A stretch of 64,000 bases of DNA from Mytilus californianus (taxonomy: Eukaryota > Mollusca > Bivalvia > Mytilida > Mytilidae). Shown here piece by piece: positions 1 to 12,963 of the stretch; positions within the stretch are counted from its first letter, which is position 1; every line of letters begins with the position of its first letter. Made by a program: the position numbers and the translations under genes. The notes under the pieces are model-generated. The model was not told the origin of the DNA. It worked only from the letters and a program-made list of their open reading frames with translations, and ran no database searches. The DNA is taken from assembly GCF_021869535.1 (NCBI RefSeq), contig NW_026262690.1, forward strand, positions 61,636,995-61,700,994. Direction: 5' to 3'.

Positions 1-2055
1 ATAAAGTTAACATAGCCTCTATACCTAGAATGATATTTTATATAATGCCCTATAAGGGATATAAAATTTACATAACTTGCAAGTCACTATGTAACGATTT
101 TCTTAATCATGCAGAGATTTCTCTAATTACAAGATAATTGTGAAGAAAATTATATTTAAATTAAATGTGAACTCTCTGTCAGAATAGGTAATCATGAAAA
201 ATATATTTAAACTAACTTGATTAATTTTTTTTGTGGATGATAGAATATATGTATGAAGAATTTATATAGCTATGATGATCTTGTATTGTTGTATATGCTC
301 ATTTCTGTATAGGAACATAAAATGTACTAAATCATGAATGACATTATGGGTCGTTTTCAGAATACCGGTTAAAAGGTTGTTAAATATATTGCAAAAATTG
401 CATTGTAGAATATTCATGTATCGTCCTATTATTTTATGTCAAATTCTCATCGAAGGATATTAGGTTGTGTAACTCCAATTATTTGTTTTAACATTTTGGT
501 GCGGAGGTGCCGTTTTGTTAGGGCTATACTGTCTCCTGCATTTATAAGAAATTGAAAGGTTTTTCTATTAGTGTATTGAAATAATAGTAAGATACTTTTA
601 TCTTCCTTATGTCAATATACTTTTAGAAATTAGAATATGTTCAGTAGTAGAAATGTGTATTTTAAAAATCTCATCAGGGAAAGTGAATTACAAAAAATTT
701 ATATTAGCAACAGAATTTTATACATTCTCATGTATTTTTATGAACAAATTGATGCTTCACAATTTCCACAGCTTTGATTTATTTATGAAATTGATATTAT
801 AATGGGTAGAAGAAGTAATATTACCTAGATAACAAAGCAGGGTGTAAAATAAATCTTTAACTGAGAGGTATAGCCGTAACAAAAACAATTTTGTTTGTCA
901 TGATTATTTGTATATTTACAATATACATTGAATAATAATAAATAATTAGGGGAAATTAAATCAATAAAAAATACACACTTTTATAGTGAATAGTAATTGA
1001 GAAAAAAAAATCTTTTTCTACATCAGAATCGTCTTGAAATTCATGAAATATTTGCCACTGGATGTTAAGCAACCAACAATCAATCTTTACCAGAATCTTT
1101 ATAATATGAGCATAATTTGAATTGGGCATTATGATTTACAATTTATATGGTATGGTGCTTTCTGGGAATTTTAGGGACAAGTTCTATATTTTCGGTGATG
1201 CACATTTTTAGATGATGGACAAAATAAATGTGATAAATGTTTGAAGATACTATTACAAAACCACATATAAAAAAATAAAGAGATGTGGTATGTTTACCAA
1301 TGAGACAAAGATATGAAAAATTAGAGATCTCCTTACAACCATGTCTGCCTTGTTTCTATTGATATATAGATATATTTCTGTATAGCTGAATTCAGGTGAT
1401 TGTACCTTGAAAATATCCTAAATTTTGATTGACTTGTTTTAATTGACAGTGAGTACAAACATCATATGATATTGTATGTGTGGTTTGTAATTGGTTACTT
1501 CAACACAGCTCTTAGGTCACACACAACCCATAGATACAGCATAAATATTTCTATTTTACACCAGTTCATTAATTTTTTCACATAATTATATAGAATATGT
1601 AGAAATATTTCTTTTTAATTTTTAGCACACCAAATGGTGTCTTTAAAGTTATGTCTGATGACTCCATCATCAAACCAACATGGCTGTTACAGCTAAAAAA
1701 ATAGCACATAAGGGTTGAATAAAAGAAAAATCCTGTAATGGACCATTTGTTATCAAACTTAGATCCCTTTAAGAGCTATGGTTGATTACCCCATTTTCTT
1801 GACAGCAACACAAGTAGACAATTTGACTAAAAACTCAATTGAATAGGTTTTATAGGACTGGAGAGAGCATTGTTAACAATGGGCATACATCCAGATGAAC
1901 AATATAAAATAAGGATATGTGGTATGATTGCTAATGAGTAACTATCCAACAGAGTCCAAATGACATGGATATATGCAATACTGGTGCATTAGATAAAAAA
2001 AATAGTATTTATTGTAATTCTTCCCTTTTTTGGGGGGAGGGGGATATTCTAACAT
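1..2055. other. AT-rich stretch with no recognised gene
   Basis: I see no exon-like open frame with credible splice borders on either strand. The block is low-complexity AT-rich DNA. Around 1915-1965 there is a diverged piece of the interspersed repeat with the word GGTATGATTG followed by CCAAATGACAT, seen again at 10.1, 45.9, 54.9, 60.4 and 62.6 kb. Confidence 0.5.
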
Positions 2056-2060
2056 GAGGT

Positions 2061-2232
2061 TGAACCTTGCTAGTGCCAAGGTGTGTTCAACACAGATTAT
2101 GTGACCAGGATTGCCAGTTTTCCTGCAATAGGTCAGTACTTGTTCCTGGTAACACCAGCTTTCTCTACATTAAAAAGCGGCTGCCATGATGAAGCCAAGG
2201 TCGCTGAAAGTGGCGTGTAAACTCCACCTAAC
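2061..2232 (+). repeat. Decayed SINE body
   Basis: The order of short words (GATTGCCAGTTTTCCTGC, then a pyrimidine-rich CTTTCTCTAC tract, a GCTGCCATGATG stretch and AAGTGGCG) matches the body of the better-preserved SINE at 49998-50258. The tRNA-like head is missing or unrecognisable, so this is an old truncated copy. Confidence 0.45.
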
Positions 2233-3390
2233 AAATTAAAATCTCAATATATGTTTTCTTAAAACTATTCAGAATTTGATTTGAATACTTATATGTTTTT
2301 TCACTTAAGAATTTAACTGTGAAAATGACAATAAAATTATATTTAGCACTGAAATTAATTGTAATGTACAATTGTGCACATCATTTCATCATTGTTTCAA
2401 AAAGTACATTACATGTCATTGTCATTTATATATATGCCTACAAAAGAGTTTATTTCATAGTCTGTTTCATTATTGTCATTTCACTATTGGAACCAAATTT
2501 AAAAACATATTTTTACTGAATAAATGCTCAGATGAGCAAATATAATGAAGTTTTGTTATTAATAAACAGGCGGAAACCCAGTTGAAATTAAACAAAAGAA
2601 ATGGAACTCTTTGTTAGAGAAGGTAAAAAAGCCAAATTGGTATATTTGAATTGTTTACTTCTGTTTCTATGGGCTTGAAAAGTTTAATAAAGTTGCATAA
2701 TTTAGGATTTTTGCATCTTATATACATGTTTTTACTTGAATTGTAGTAAAGAGCTTCCAGATATTTGTAAACTTTGAAATTAAAGACAAATTTTTATAAA
2801 ACAGTCGATTATTGCAGGTTCAAATCCAGTTGGATCTTTTTTGTGCATAGGCATCAATTCCGCCGGTAAAAATTCCATAGATAGAAAATAGATTGATCTT
2901 TGTGAAGCATTGATTTGCACCTCTGCCCCGGGCGATAGTTTTTTGGGAAAAAATTCCCAAAATGGGCAATAATTACACCGAAAAGAGAAAGTCGAGTGCA
3001 CCTTTTCATGTTCGGGCGTGTTTTAGTTGACTATTCTGTCTTGAAAACGTAGAAAGCAAAAATATTTGAAACATCATCTCGCTTCAGATTCTATTATTTT
3101 TATATATTAAGGCTACATGTTGATAGGATAACATTAAAAATTCACAGTACTAAAGAATGAAATATATGAGTCAAGTGAAATATCTTTCTAATGAGTCATA
3201 ACAGAGTAGGTGTGTTCGAATAACAATTTTTAACGAAATGTACTTGACGACCGACTTTACAGTTGGATCTTAAAAATGCATATCTTCAAAAAAACTTCAT
3301 TTTTTGTGTGTGTTATCTATGGTTATTAGTCTTAAACCTCTGAAAAATTTTAGTCTGCCCTTCCACGAAATATTTAATTAGAATTTTTTT
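2233..3390. other. No recognised gene
   Basis: Short open frames occur (for example 2319-2519 plus strand and 2780-3001 minus strand), but none has a recognisable domain, codon pattern or splice context. I see nothing I can name here. Confidence 0.4.
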
Positions 3391-4435
3391 AAAAGTCTCT
3401 GACATTGTACCACAAGGTTCCATATCACAAAGGGAATGCAGGGGTTGATTTTGGGGGTAATTGCCTCCAAATTTAAGGAAATAGGGGCCAAAAAAGGGGC
3501 AAAAAACAAGCATTTTTTCTAGTTTCATGACAATAACTTGTGTGTAAGTGTATGGATCTTTTTGAAATTGTACTACAAGGTTCCATATCACAAAGGGAAA
3601 GCTGGAATTGAGTTTGGGGGTAATTGCCCAAAACGTTTAGGAATAAGGGGCCAAAAAGGGGCCAAAAATAAGCATTTTTCTAGTTTCCAGACAATAACTT
3701 GTGTTCAAGTGTATGGATCTCTCTGAAATTGTACCACAAGGTACCATACCACAAAGGGAAGGCTGGGATTGATTTTTGGGGTAATTGCCTCAAAATTTTA
3801 GGAATTAGGGGCAAAAAAGGGGCAAAAAAAACAAGCATTTTCCTAGTTTCAGGACAATAACTTGTGTGTAAGTGTATGGATCTTTATGAAATTGTACCAC
3901 AAGGTTCCATATCACAAAGGGAAAGCTGGAATTGAGTTTGGGGGTAATTGCCCTAAACAGCTAGGAATTTTGGACCAAAAAACAAGCATTTTTCTAGTTT
4001 CCAGACAATAACTTGTGTTCAAGTGTATGGATCTCTTTGAAATTGTACTGCAAGATACCATACCACAAAGGGAAGGCTGGGATTGAGTTTGGGGGTGATG
4101 AATCATAAGGGTGTTCAAAAAATTTGTGGGGGGGGGATTTTTTTTTTTTCCTTTTTTTTCTTTAAAATTTTCCATTTTAAATTGGTTATTTCTGATTTAT
4201 ATATAAAAGCAAATAATAATGATATGGTTTGAATAGGTAAATTAAAATTTTTTAAGTTTTTAGACCACATTCATTCTGTGTCAGAAACCTATGCTGTGTC
4301 AAATATTGAATCACAATCCAAATTCAGTGCTGTATCAAGCTTGAATGTTGTGTCCATACTTGCCCCAACTGTTCAGGGTTCGACCTCTACGGTCGTATCA
4401 AGCTGCGCCCAGCAGAGCATTTTATTACGATTGTA
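3391..4435 (+). repeat. Element A, copy 1: tandem array of about 160-bp units plus unique end
   Basis: Four to five units begin near 3409, 3575, 3732, 3897 and 4052. Each carries the word CACAAGGTTCCATATCACAA or a close variant, then a stretch resembling GGGGTAATTGCC and GGGGCCAAAAAGGGG. A G-run and T-run junction follows, then a unique tail ending near the words GGTTCGACCTCTACGG and AGCATTTTATTA. The same element lies in the opposite orientation at 35246-36540, so both borders can be compared. No coding frame is convincing. The pattern of central tandem units with a conserved unique end is typical of non-autonomous bivalve repeats; the class is not certain. Confidence 0.7.
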
Positions 4436-4550
4436 AAAATTGACTGGCGTAATGGGGAGATAATTTTGACGAAGTAGAATCCTGACTGAAAGCACCCAAG
4501 TTTGTTGTTGATTTATACTGTGTTACAGTTATTTTTATTGGAAATCACAA

Positions 4551-5865
4551 ACAAGAGTGCACACGCTGAAATGTCTCCCCTGCTTTACTGACCATTGATT
4601 TTATGTTTAAAGTCTTAAAGATAAAGGTTTAACTAAAAGTATCATATAAACTTAACATTTTTAAAGATCCATGACAATGAGGTCAAGGTCAGATAAATCC
4701 TATCAGACAGACATGTACACCTAACAATATATTCTATACAGCAAATATAGTTGATCTATTGCTTAAGGTAATTGAAAAACACAAAAACTAATTATTGACC
4801 AATGAACCATGAAAATGAGGTCAAGGTCAGATGATATCTGCTAGACAGACATGTACACTTGACAATTATTCCATACACCAAATATAGCTGATCTATTGGT
4901 ATAAGTATTTGAAAAACAGATCAAAAACATAACAACTTAACACTGACCAATGAACAATGAAAATGTGGTCAAGGTCAGATGAAACCTGCCAGACTGACAT
5001 GTACCCTTATAATCATTCCATACTGTTACACCACATATAGTTTACCTACTGCTTATAGTATCTGAAAAACAGACCTAATCATGTAACTTTAACCTTGATC
5101 ACTGGTCAATGAAATGAGGTCAAGGTCAGGTGAACTCTGTCTGACGGATATGTAGACATTGCAAGAAACAAATATATCAAATATTGTTATCCTATTACTC
5201 ATAATAAGTGAGAAATTCAAATATAGTTGATCTATTGCTATAAGTATTTGAAAAAACAGATCAAAACATAAAAACACTGATCAATGAACCATGAAAATGA
5301 GGTCATGGTCAGATGATACCAGCTAGACCTACATGTACTTCTTCCAATCATTCCATACACCAAATAAAGTTGACTTATTGCTTATTGTCCTTGAAAAACC
5401 GACCAAAACACAAACTTAAAAACTTAACATTGACCAATGAACCATGAAAATGAGGTCAAGGTCAGATGAAACCTGCCAGACTGACATGTACCCTTACAAT
5501 CATTCCATACACCACATATAGTTGACCTCCTGAGGTCGAGGTCAGGTGAACCCTGTCTGACGGACATGTAGATGTTGCAAGAAACCCATATACTAAATAT
5601 TGTTATCCTATTACTCATAATAAGTGAGAAATTCACATGACAAAAAAACTTTAAAAAAATTTCAAGCAGTAAATGAACCATGAAAATGAAGTCAAGGACA
5701 ATGGACATATGTCAGACGGAAACTTCGTAACATAAGGTATCTACATACAAGGTATGAAGCATCCAGGTCTTCAACATTCTGAATTATAAAGCTTTATACA
5801 AATAGTTTATGCTGCTGCAGGATAGTAATACCTATGTCTTGCATACTAGAGACAAAAAATAAAAC
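4551..5865 (+). repeat. Pearl/helentron-like repeat element 1
   Basis: The 5' end reads ACAAGAGTGCACACGCTGAA and TGTCTCCCCTGCTTTACT. Several imperfect units of about 130-150 bp follow, each with AATGAGGTCAAGGTCAG, GACATGTACACCT-like and CCAAATATAGTTGA words. The 3' end has GGACATATGTCAGACGGAAA, GAAGCATCCAGGTCTTC and a decayed version of the hairpin end seen intact at 25.4 kb. Copies 2 (13526) and 3 (24056) share both ends but differ in unit number. Non-coding. The architecture resembles bivalve pearl/HINE (helentron-derived) elements; that class name is inference. Confidence 0.7.
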
Positions 5866-6818
5866 TAGGACCAAATCATTAGTTTATGAAAAATAAACCA
5901 TGAGCCTGCAGGACGAATTGTGTCATTTTTATTGACTAAAACTTTTCATTGTAGCTCTCTCTTTACCTTCTATCAATGAGACCCTATAGTTCTAAATTAC
6001 GATGTTATCAGTGAGCAAAAGTACCACTAAATTCTATTGAATGATGCACTCTAGTGCAATTTCTCAAATTGGAAAATTAAAATTCCAAATATCTGCAAAA
6101 GAATTAGATATTTAAAGAATGCAAATGAGGATTTTGTATGGAAATTTACTGCCTTTTTTCTAAATTTCACAAATGCTTGACATCCATACAAATAAATGCT
6201 GAAGAAGCATCTAATTGATTGAAAATCTTCCTTCAGGCTGAATGTGGATAGAGACCTCTCCATCAAGTAAAACAATAGGACGACTTGTCCTTGTCATCCG
6301 ATAGAAAAACAAAGGATATGGGGTATCCATCCTTGACACATCACTGCAAGTTCAAGATGGATCCTTAAGCACCAACTTGGGGGAGTTCTTTGCAAAAATA
6401 ATTCAGATAGACTTTGTAAGATGTAATACCACCAAATTTGGTCCGGTCAAAAAAGAACATACTGGAAAGTAGTACATATTTAAAACAAATAGTTCCTACA
6501 TATGGGTGTAAATATCAAATAATGTATAATATATTTTGGTAATTTAGGTATCAGATGAAAGGTGAAGGACTGGTGGTCCTTGTAGAACACTTTTAACTGA
6601 TAATTTTGAAAAGTACAAAAATGTATGAATGAATTCTAAAAATGAGGGCATATATTGCCTGTTTCTCAGATATGGAGTACCTGGTTTGGTGTATCCAAAG
6701 TTACGATAACCAGTATGGTCTGATGTGTATAAAATAATGGTATATTAATCCTGCTCCACATAAATGTTTGAAAGTGAAAATTGAACGTGGATAAGAATGG
6801 GGGTCAAGGGTAGGCAGA
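5866..6818. other. No recognised gene
   Basis: AT-rich sequence with no exon-like frame. I see nothing nameable. Confidence 0.4.
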
Positions 6819-6973
6819 GGCGGATTTAGAGGGTTTATACCAGGGGGCCTAGGCCCCCCTTTTGTGGGAAAAATTTGGTTGATTATTTAGGGAATCACTG
6901 AATCATGACTGGAGCGGGCCCCTCTTAGGCAGTCAGTGGGTCCCCCTCCCTTGTGAAATTTTCTGGATCCGCC
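6819..6973. mobile_element. MITE with GGCGGAT / ATCCGCC ends
   Basis: About 155 bp bounded by inverted ends GGCGGATTTAG and CTGGATCCGCC. It contains C- and G-runs around CCCCCCTTTTGTGGG and the word TTGGTTGATTATTTAGGG. A sister copy lies at 39723-39876. There is no coding capacity, so it must have been moved by a transposase from elsewhere. The family is common in invertebrate genomes as I recall. Confidence 0.75.
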
Positions 6974-9715
6974 ATTGGTAGGTGGTGTGCATCTTAATAT
7001 TATACATTGTAAAAGTGCTTAAACATTTTTTCATTTCTGCCATGGAAATAATAAGTATTCATAATAAATTTATTGTAAGAACTAAAAGCACACACGGACT
7101 CATTTTTTCAGTAGTTAGCTGTCTGCCATAATGATGACAGAGCAGGTCTTTAATTTCTGCCATGAACAAGTATGAAACTACATGTCAAACATAGTTTACA
7201 TGTTTCTGTCTACAATTATAGTGCTACCTTGAGTTAATTGTGTGTGCTTAATATACTTGTTATAATACCCCAGAAATGACCTGTTTTACCCATCTGTCTG
7301 TCTGTCCTACTCATGAAATTTCCATCATTTTTCTCAGGAACTAAAAATCAAAGCTTCCTGAATTTTGGTATCAAGACTATATGTGAGCATGCCATACTGT
7401 GTGATGTGTATTCAAATTCATCTATCTGTTATTATCTTGGAAAATTTCTGGCTGGAAGGGCTGTCACAATCTTGGTTTAGTATAGTAGACTATAGTTTTA
7501 TGTTTACAAATTGTTACCACTGTGCATCTTAAATTATATGTTGATTTTAGTTCAGCACTATTATAGCTTGTTGTGAATAAACTTCTACTTTTGAAGGTTA
7601 AGGTCACAAACATGCTTCAACAATGCATACCCTAGGTCTGTGCTGCTAATGTAACATAGAGATCATATTCTCATTGATACATATTATCAATATGATTATT
7701 TCCAACATACTACTACCCAATACTACTGCAGAATGTTTCATACCTTGGAAGTCAATTGGCATTTTCAATGACTTAAAAAACAGGAACAAGATGTCTGACA
7801 GATTGGAAAAGTGCTCACACATTACAACTCGCTACTGTCAGGCTGCTGAACAAATATGAAGTCACTCTGTTCAAAATTTCCTGACAGCATAGAAATATAG
7901 AAAATATTTATTTTCCATTTGGAATTTTTTTTACCAAAATGTTTCAAAGGTCCAATTTTACAATCAAATCACTTCTCACTCATTTGAACAGCCTTATATC
8001 ATCCTTGGGATTTCCTTCTTGGCAATTTAACCACCAACCATTGAACATGGATTGTAAATGAGAAACCAAAATCTTATGTAGTGAAATTATTTGGCCCAAT
8101 TAAAATATGTAATTACCTTAACAACTATCTTAGTGTGATCATGGTTGTCTAATATTTGTATTGTCTCTGTAATTTATAATAAGACTGTCAAGCAAATTAT
8201 GATGATACATTTGTATTTGACGGACTTCTTTGCCATTTATAGCCTACAATTTGTTGTTTTTACCTAGGATAGGTGTAATTTGATGTAGAGCTAAATATTC
8301 CACTGAAACCAGTGCTGATGACAGTTTGAACTTACAGAGAGGTGATAGCTTTTGCTTAGCATTTGAACCCTCACTGTGCGATGAACAACAAATATGTGCA
8401 TTTATTTTGTTTCTCAAGTGTGTGTAGAGACTCTTGCCCATTCCATGATTTAACAGAGTCTACTGAGATTTATACAATGTACTTGTGAAGTAATGTTGTA
8501 ATGGTCTATTTCAGTATGATTGTAGACTGATTAATGAATAAGAGCTAAAGGTGAGCATCATATTATTTTATCCAACAAGGTATATTTCTTGCCACATAAT
8601 TTCGAAATCCCTAACTTCACTCATTAATTTTTCATTGTAAATTTTGAACCAACAACACTCATTTACTAACTCTTCCACATAGGAGGTGCAAAAAATCAGA
8701 AAACAAAATGAGCATGTGATTCAAGAGACAACCACATGAAACTAATTTTAGGGGGTTACACAACTCAACAACATCATCATTTCAGTCTTTTTATCAATTC
8801 ATTGGTTTACATATATATTGAAATAATGACATTATTTTTATACATAATTTGTATATTTTGTAAAATATAAATACAAATCTAATTTATAATTCGATGTTAA
8901 AAATTTGATGACATAGCATTCTAAAAATAAATATGGAAGACAAGAATGTATAAATATAAAAATATCAATACCGCACTGTATGTAGAAAAGATCAGTTATT
9001 TCTTCCTACATGTGACTTTATTTGCTTAAAAATTTTAATGACCTGGTCCAATGATATATGTACATATATACTTCACAATGATAATTCAGTTAGAAAATGT
9101 ATAAATGCATAAATGTGAATCAGTGCCATGTATATTCTTAATGAAAGATTTTTAAACAACATATTTACTGAGGAAAATAATTCATGTTCAGTAATAAGTT
9201 TTGAGAATCTTGATAACAGATCTATCTTTAGTTTTAATCTTAAAATTTATTATACCTAACAATTCTTAATATTTGTGTAAAATCACTTTTCGATGGACAT
9301 ATTATTGAGTTTCAAGTTGGGATTTTCAAGAAAGTCCCTGAGTGTTATGCAAAAGAAGTAATTTTTTCTCAAGTTTCAAAGGCCAAAATAGGTGTGTGTA
9401 ATATTCATGAATGCATTTTATGCACACCAAAAGACAGTAGCTTTAATAGTATGCAAATGAATTCCCCCCCCCCCCCCCACCAATACATACACAAAAACAG
9501 AACCCAATACACTAGTATTAAATTTTAGGTAAACTGGACAAGAAGAGTATTGAGACAATAAAGAGTTGCCAAATAGGCAAGACCTATTTAAGTGCTACCG
9601 TTACAATTGCTGGTATCATTTTTATTAAATAAATGGAGGTTGATGCCCCCGCTTGCATATAACAGATGACAAGACATTCTGCTGCATTGCAAACAAAATA
9701 TTTCTTTATATATAA
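6974..9715. other. No recognised gene
   Basis: AT-rich. A C-run near 9465 is the only striking composition feature. A 29-codon open stretch after a possible acceptor at 8333 is too short to call. Confidence 0.4.
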
Positions 9716-9908
9716 TAATTGTATTTTAACCCCCAAGTCAGTGGTAGTCTTTGTGTTCCACAATCTCTAGTTTTCTATTTCGTGTATTTGACTGCTGTTT
9801 TCGTCTTAATTATTTTGGCCATGAATTCATTTGTCCATAGACTAATGATTTATATGGCCCTTTCGGTTTTTTCTTTTGTCAAAATTGTCTTTTGCATTTG
9901 TTTCTTTT
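9716..9908 (+). repeat. Diverged mussel interspersed repeat
   Basis: The pyrimidine-rich run with TCTAGTTTTCTATTTCGTG and TTTTGGCCATGAATTC matches, in diverged form, the family at 62940-63290 (TTTAGTTTTCTATGTTGTG). The open frame across it belongs to the repeat and is not a host gene. Confidence 0.5.
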
Positions 9909-10084
9909 AACATTGTGGTGAAATTTTAACTAATTTAAAATTCATAAATGACTGAAATGTAATAGTGCATCGCAACTAAACTTATGTTAGTCAGTGGTTG
10001 TCGTTTTTTGCTGTATATCATAGTAATTTTTTTGTACATAAATCACGTCATTCATTTTCTTGTCTGAATTGTTATATATTCTTC

Positions 10085-10232
10085 ATTTCGGGGCCGTTTA
10101 TAGCTTACTATGTGGTATGGGTTTTGCTTATTGTTGAAGGCCGTACGGTGACCTATAGTTGTTAAGTTCTATGTCATTTGGTCTCTGCTGGAGAGTTATC
10201 TCATTAGCAATCACACCACATCTTCTTATTTT
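10085..10232 (+). repeat. Interspersed repeat of the GAAGGCCGTACGGTGACC family
   Basis: Words in order: TAGCTTACTATGTGGTATGG, GAAGGCCGTACGGTGACC, GTGTCATTTGGTCT-like, GAGTTATCTCATTAGCAATC. The same order recurs at 54936-55062, 60362-60445 and 62555-62655, and in reverse at 45932-46050. I recall it as very abundant in Mytilus. Non-coding. Confidence 0.7.
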
Positions 10233-12040
10233 TATATTACACATGTTAAATTACAAATTGTATAAACTGTGTAACAAGTTGGAACCCTTTAAAATGGAGA
10301 GATTAACAAAAAGGCCATACAGTAACTAGAATGGCTTTTATAGTGTGCAATGACTGAAATAATTCTTCTGAAAGCTTTCAAAGACCCTGACCCCTACAAA
10401 TAAGAAACAAACTACAGTACACACATCATAACAAAAACCTATACACATATTTTTAGATTTGGCACTTAAGATTTAGGCAAGAAGTAGTTATTTTGCATTC
10501 TAATTGTTTTAAATTGAACTATGTAAATGTTGTTCAATACCTGATTTTATTTTATTTATAGTTTCAACCTTGAATTTAAAAAAGAATCCACTATCTCAGA
10601 ATAGACTAAAGTACAATATCAAATATAGCAAACAATAATATCTTTACTATAAAAATAGATGTATATCAAGTATACATAAATCTTGTTTCCTCTATGAAGA
10701 AATTGTTCCATAAATTACTATTCATTCTCAAGGAATTTCAATAAATCTTATAATGAATAAAAGAATTTACATGAATAAATGTATGATTTTGCAATCAAAT
10801 TAATATTAAAACAAGATTCCAATGTGGACGGATGATGATAAACAAATACTGGTAAACAATGATAAATATTGCACTATAAACATGTATACAATTTGGTGTC
10901 TTTTACTAACAGGGTTGATGATTTAAGTCTGTTCTAAATGCATAGTTATTACAAATGCTTTATTTTTACAGAAAAAATAAAATTGTTGATTAAATGTATA
11001 TAGCATAAATTGTACATGATTCAATTTGCTTCAGGTGCTTATCTCTCCTTATCCAAAAAATACATAACAATATGTATATATATGTGAAAAAAATTCACAA
11101 AATTAGCTATAGTTCATTTGTTCCAAGAATCTTATACTTTGCAAAGATTTGTTCAGATAAACATTTCAGTTTATAATGTGAGTTTTTCTCTCTTATGTAG
11201 CACATTAATGGAACAATTGTGATTTCCTTAACAGCATGTGAAATTGGAAATACATGCAAGAGGCTTATTATGCTTTTTTAATGCAAAATAATGAAATAAC
11301 GAAAGGTAAAATGTGCAAGGAGAGGAAAGGTTCTGACATAACTTTACAAACTTTAATAATGGCAAACATACACAGGGCTTGTTTCAGCAAAAATAGATAC
11401 AAGACAGCATATCATCACCCCAAAGATCTGCATCAATACACTGAGCATTTGAAGACTATGTTGCATAAGATTTCGAAAGAACAAGCAGTTTGTTTACATC
11501 TTTATAGAAACCATTTCCTCTCCTTAGGTTTATTTTTGAAACCTATGCAAATCAACCCTAGCTAAGAGGTCACTGATTTTGTTTTCATAACCAAATAAAA
11601 TATTTTTAAGATTTTTTTAAAGGAATAAAGTCTTCTACTTCAATTCTAACAAAATTCTTAATATGTTACTGGTTAATATCACGAATCTGTGTTATCCATA
11701 CAGGTGACATAAATTGTTTACTTTACTGTACTTTTGATAAGTCTTTCAACTTCAAAAGAATGTAAATTATGTCAGCTGAAATGGTTGTATAACAACCGAT
11801 TAATAATAACAAGATGCCCCCCTGGAAGTTTATTATAATCATTGTGACCTCATGAGAGATGAATGCAGTTGACCCATGCAAACAAATGTTTATAAATGAC
11901 GATTATGTATTGTGTTTAGGAAGGCCAAAACTATGTATTATAACAAGAAAAAAAGTAAAGAATTAATTTAATTTCAAAATGTTTAGACTCATTAAGAATG
12001 TAAAACTTTGTTTGTATTTTTCATCATAAACAGTTTAAGT
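10233..12040. other. No recognised coding gene; probable distal 3' flank of the RhoGEF gene
   Basis: The 103-codon plus-strand open frame at 11254-11565 has no recognisable domain and lies downstream of the minus-strand RhoGEF stop, so I treat it as chance. Read on the minus strand from the RhoGEF stop, the first canonical AATAAA appears at 11829-11834. Confidence 0.4.
11829..11834 (-). promoter_or_regulatory. Candidate polyadenylation signal for the RhoGEF gene
   Basis: This is the first AATAAA hexamer on the minus strand after the stop codon at 12750. If used, the 3' UTR would be about 0.9 kb and would include the three-unit repeat at 12043-12640. This is pure inference from the hexamer. 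Confidence 0.2.
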
Positions 12041-12042
12041 AA

Positions 12043-12640
12043 AAAAAATGGGGAATGTGTCCATGGGACACAGATGATGCCCCCGCTTGCATATCATATA
12101 AAGTTATAAAGGGACATAACTGAAGAACGGTAAAAGTGACGCTACCCAAATTTGTACTTGATCTGAGTTTTGTGGTAATAAGTATTGTGTATAAGTTTCA
12201 TAAAATTTGGTTGAGGCAAACTTAAGTTAGAGAACAGAAACGATAAATTCAGCAAATTTTCCATTTGTAAAGGGGCACAACCCTAGAACAGTAAAAGTGA
12301 CACCACCAAAATTCAAACTTGATCTGTATTTTGTGGTAATAAGCGTTGTGTGTAAGTTCATAACATTTGGTTGAGGCTAACTTAAGTTAGAGAACAGAAA
12401 CGAAAAATTCAGTAATTTTTCCATTTGTAAAGGGGCATAACTCTAGAACGGTTAAAGTGACACCACCAAAATTCAAACTTGATCTGTGTTTTGTGGTAAT
12501 GAGCATTGTGTATAAGTTTCATAAAATTTGGAGGAGGCAAACTTAAGTTAGAGAACGGAAACCAACTTTGGGATGTACGGACGGACGGACAAGGGTAAAA
12601 CTTAATACCCCTCTGCTACAGCAAGGGCATAAAAAAATTG
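12043..12640 (+). repeat. Three-unit tandem repeat with GGAC-rich end
   Basis: Three units of about 145 bp each carry AAAGGGGCATAACTCTAGAA (or variants), AAAGTGACACCACC, CTTGATCTG and AAACTTAAGTTAGAGAAC. The block opens with GATGCCCCCGCTTGCATA and closes with a run of GGAC and CCCCTCTGCTACAGCAAG. It is a typical mussel interspersed array and is non-coding. It starts about 110 bp beyond the RhoGEF stop, so it may be transcribed antisense in the 3' UTR. Confidence 0.65.
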
Positions 12641-12749
12641 AATTTTGTATTCTATGGGTGGATCAAAATTATATAATTATGAATAGTCTTGTTCTTCCCA
12701 AACACATGGATACCCTATCATGCAAGATGTAAATCTATTAGTACAAGAT

Positions 12750-12963
12750 TCAGACAGCACTACAAGGTTCTTCAACGAAATAATTGTAAGGAGGTGGATT
12801 TCTGTTTGCTGATGCTGTACGTGGAAAGGTGGATAGAAATTCTTCATGGTATATAGAGTTAGTATCATCTGAAATATCAATATCTATCACATTATCAAAT
12901 CCTCCCATCCACAAGTCATTTGTTGATGCCGAAAGATCTTTAAACTTGTATTTGCCTGTCTTC
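12750..12963 (-). CDS. ARHGEF33: RhoGEF exon 15, spliced C-terminus and stop
   Basis: The acceptor CTGTCTTCC (minus: TTTACAG then GAAGACAGG) opens an uninterrupted 70-codon frame that ends at TGA 12752-12750. The phase fits the donor at 17274. The peptide is acidic (DNVIDIDISDD) and then contains NPPPYNYF, a PPxY motif of the type bound by WW domains. It ends in CSAV, which fits a class I PDZ ligand (S/T-x-hydrophobic). These motif roles are predictions. Confidence 0.75.

Noticed and set aside
8333..8420. Possible plus-strand exon after a CTTACAG acceptor
   Set aside because: Only about 29 open codons, stop at the end, no partner exons or homology.
11254..11565. 103-codon plus-strand open frame
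   Set aside because: No domain, no splice context, and it lies antisense in the likely 3' flank of the RhoGEF gene.
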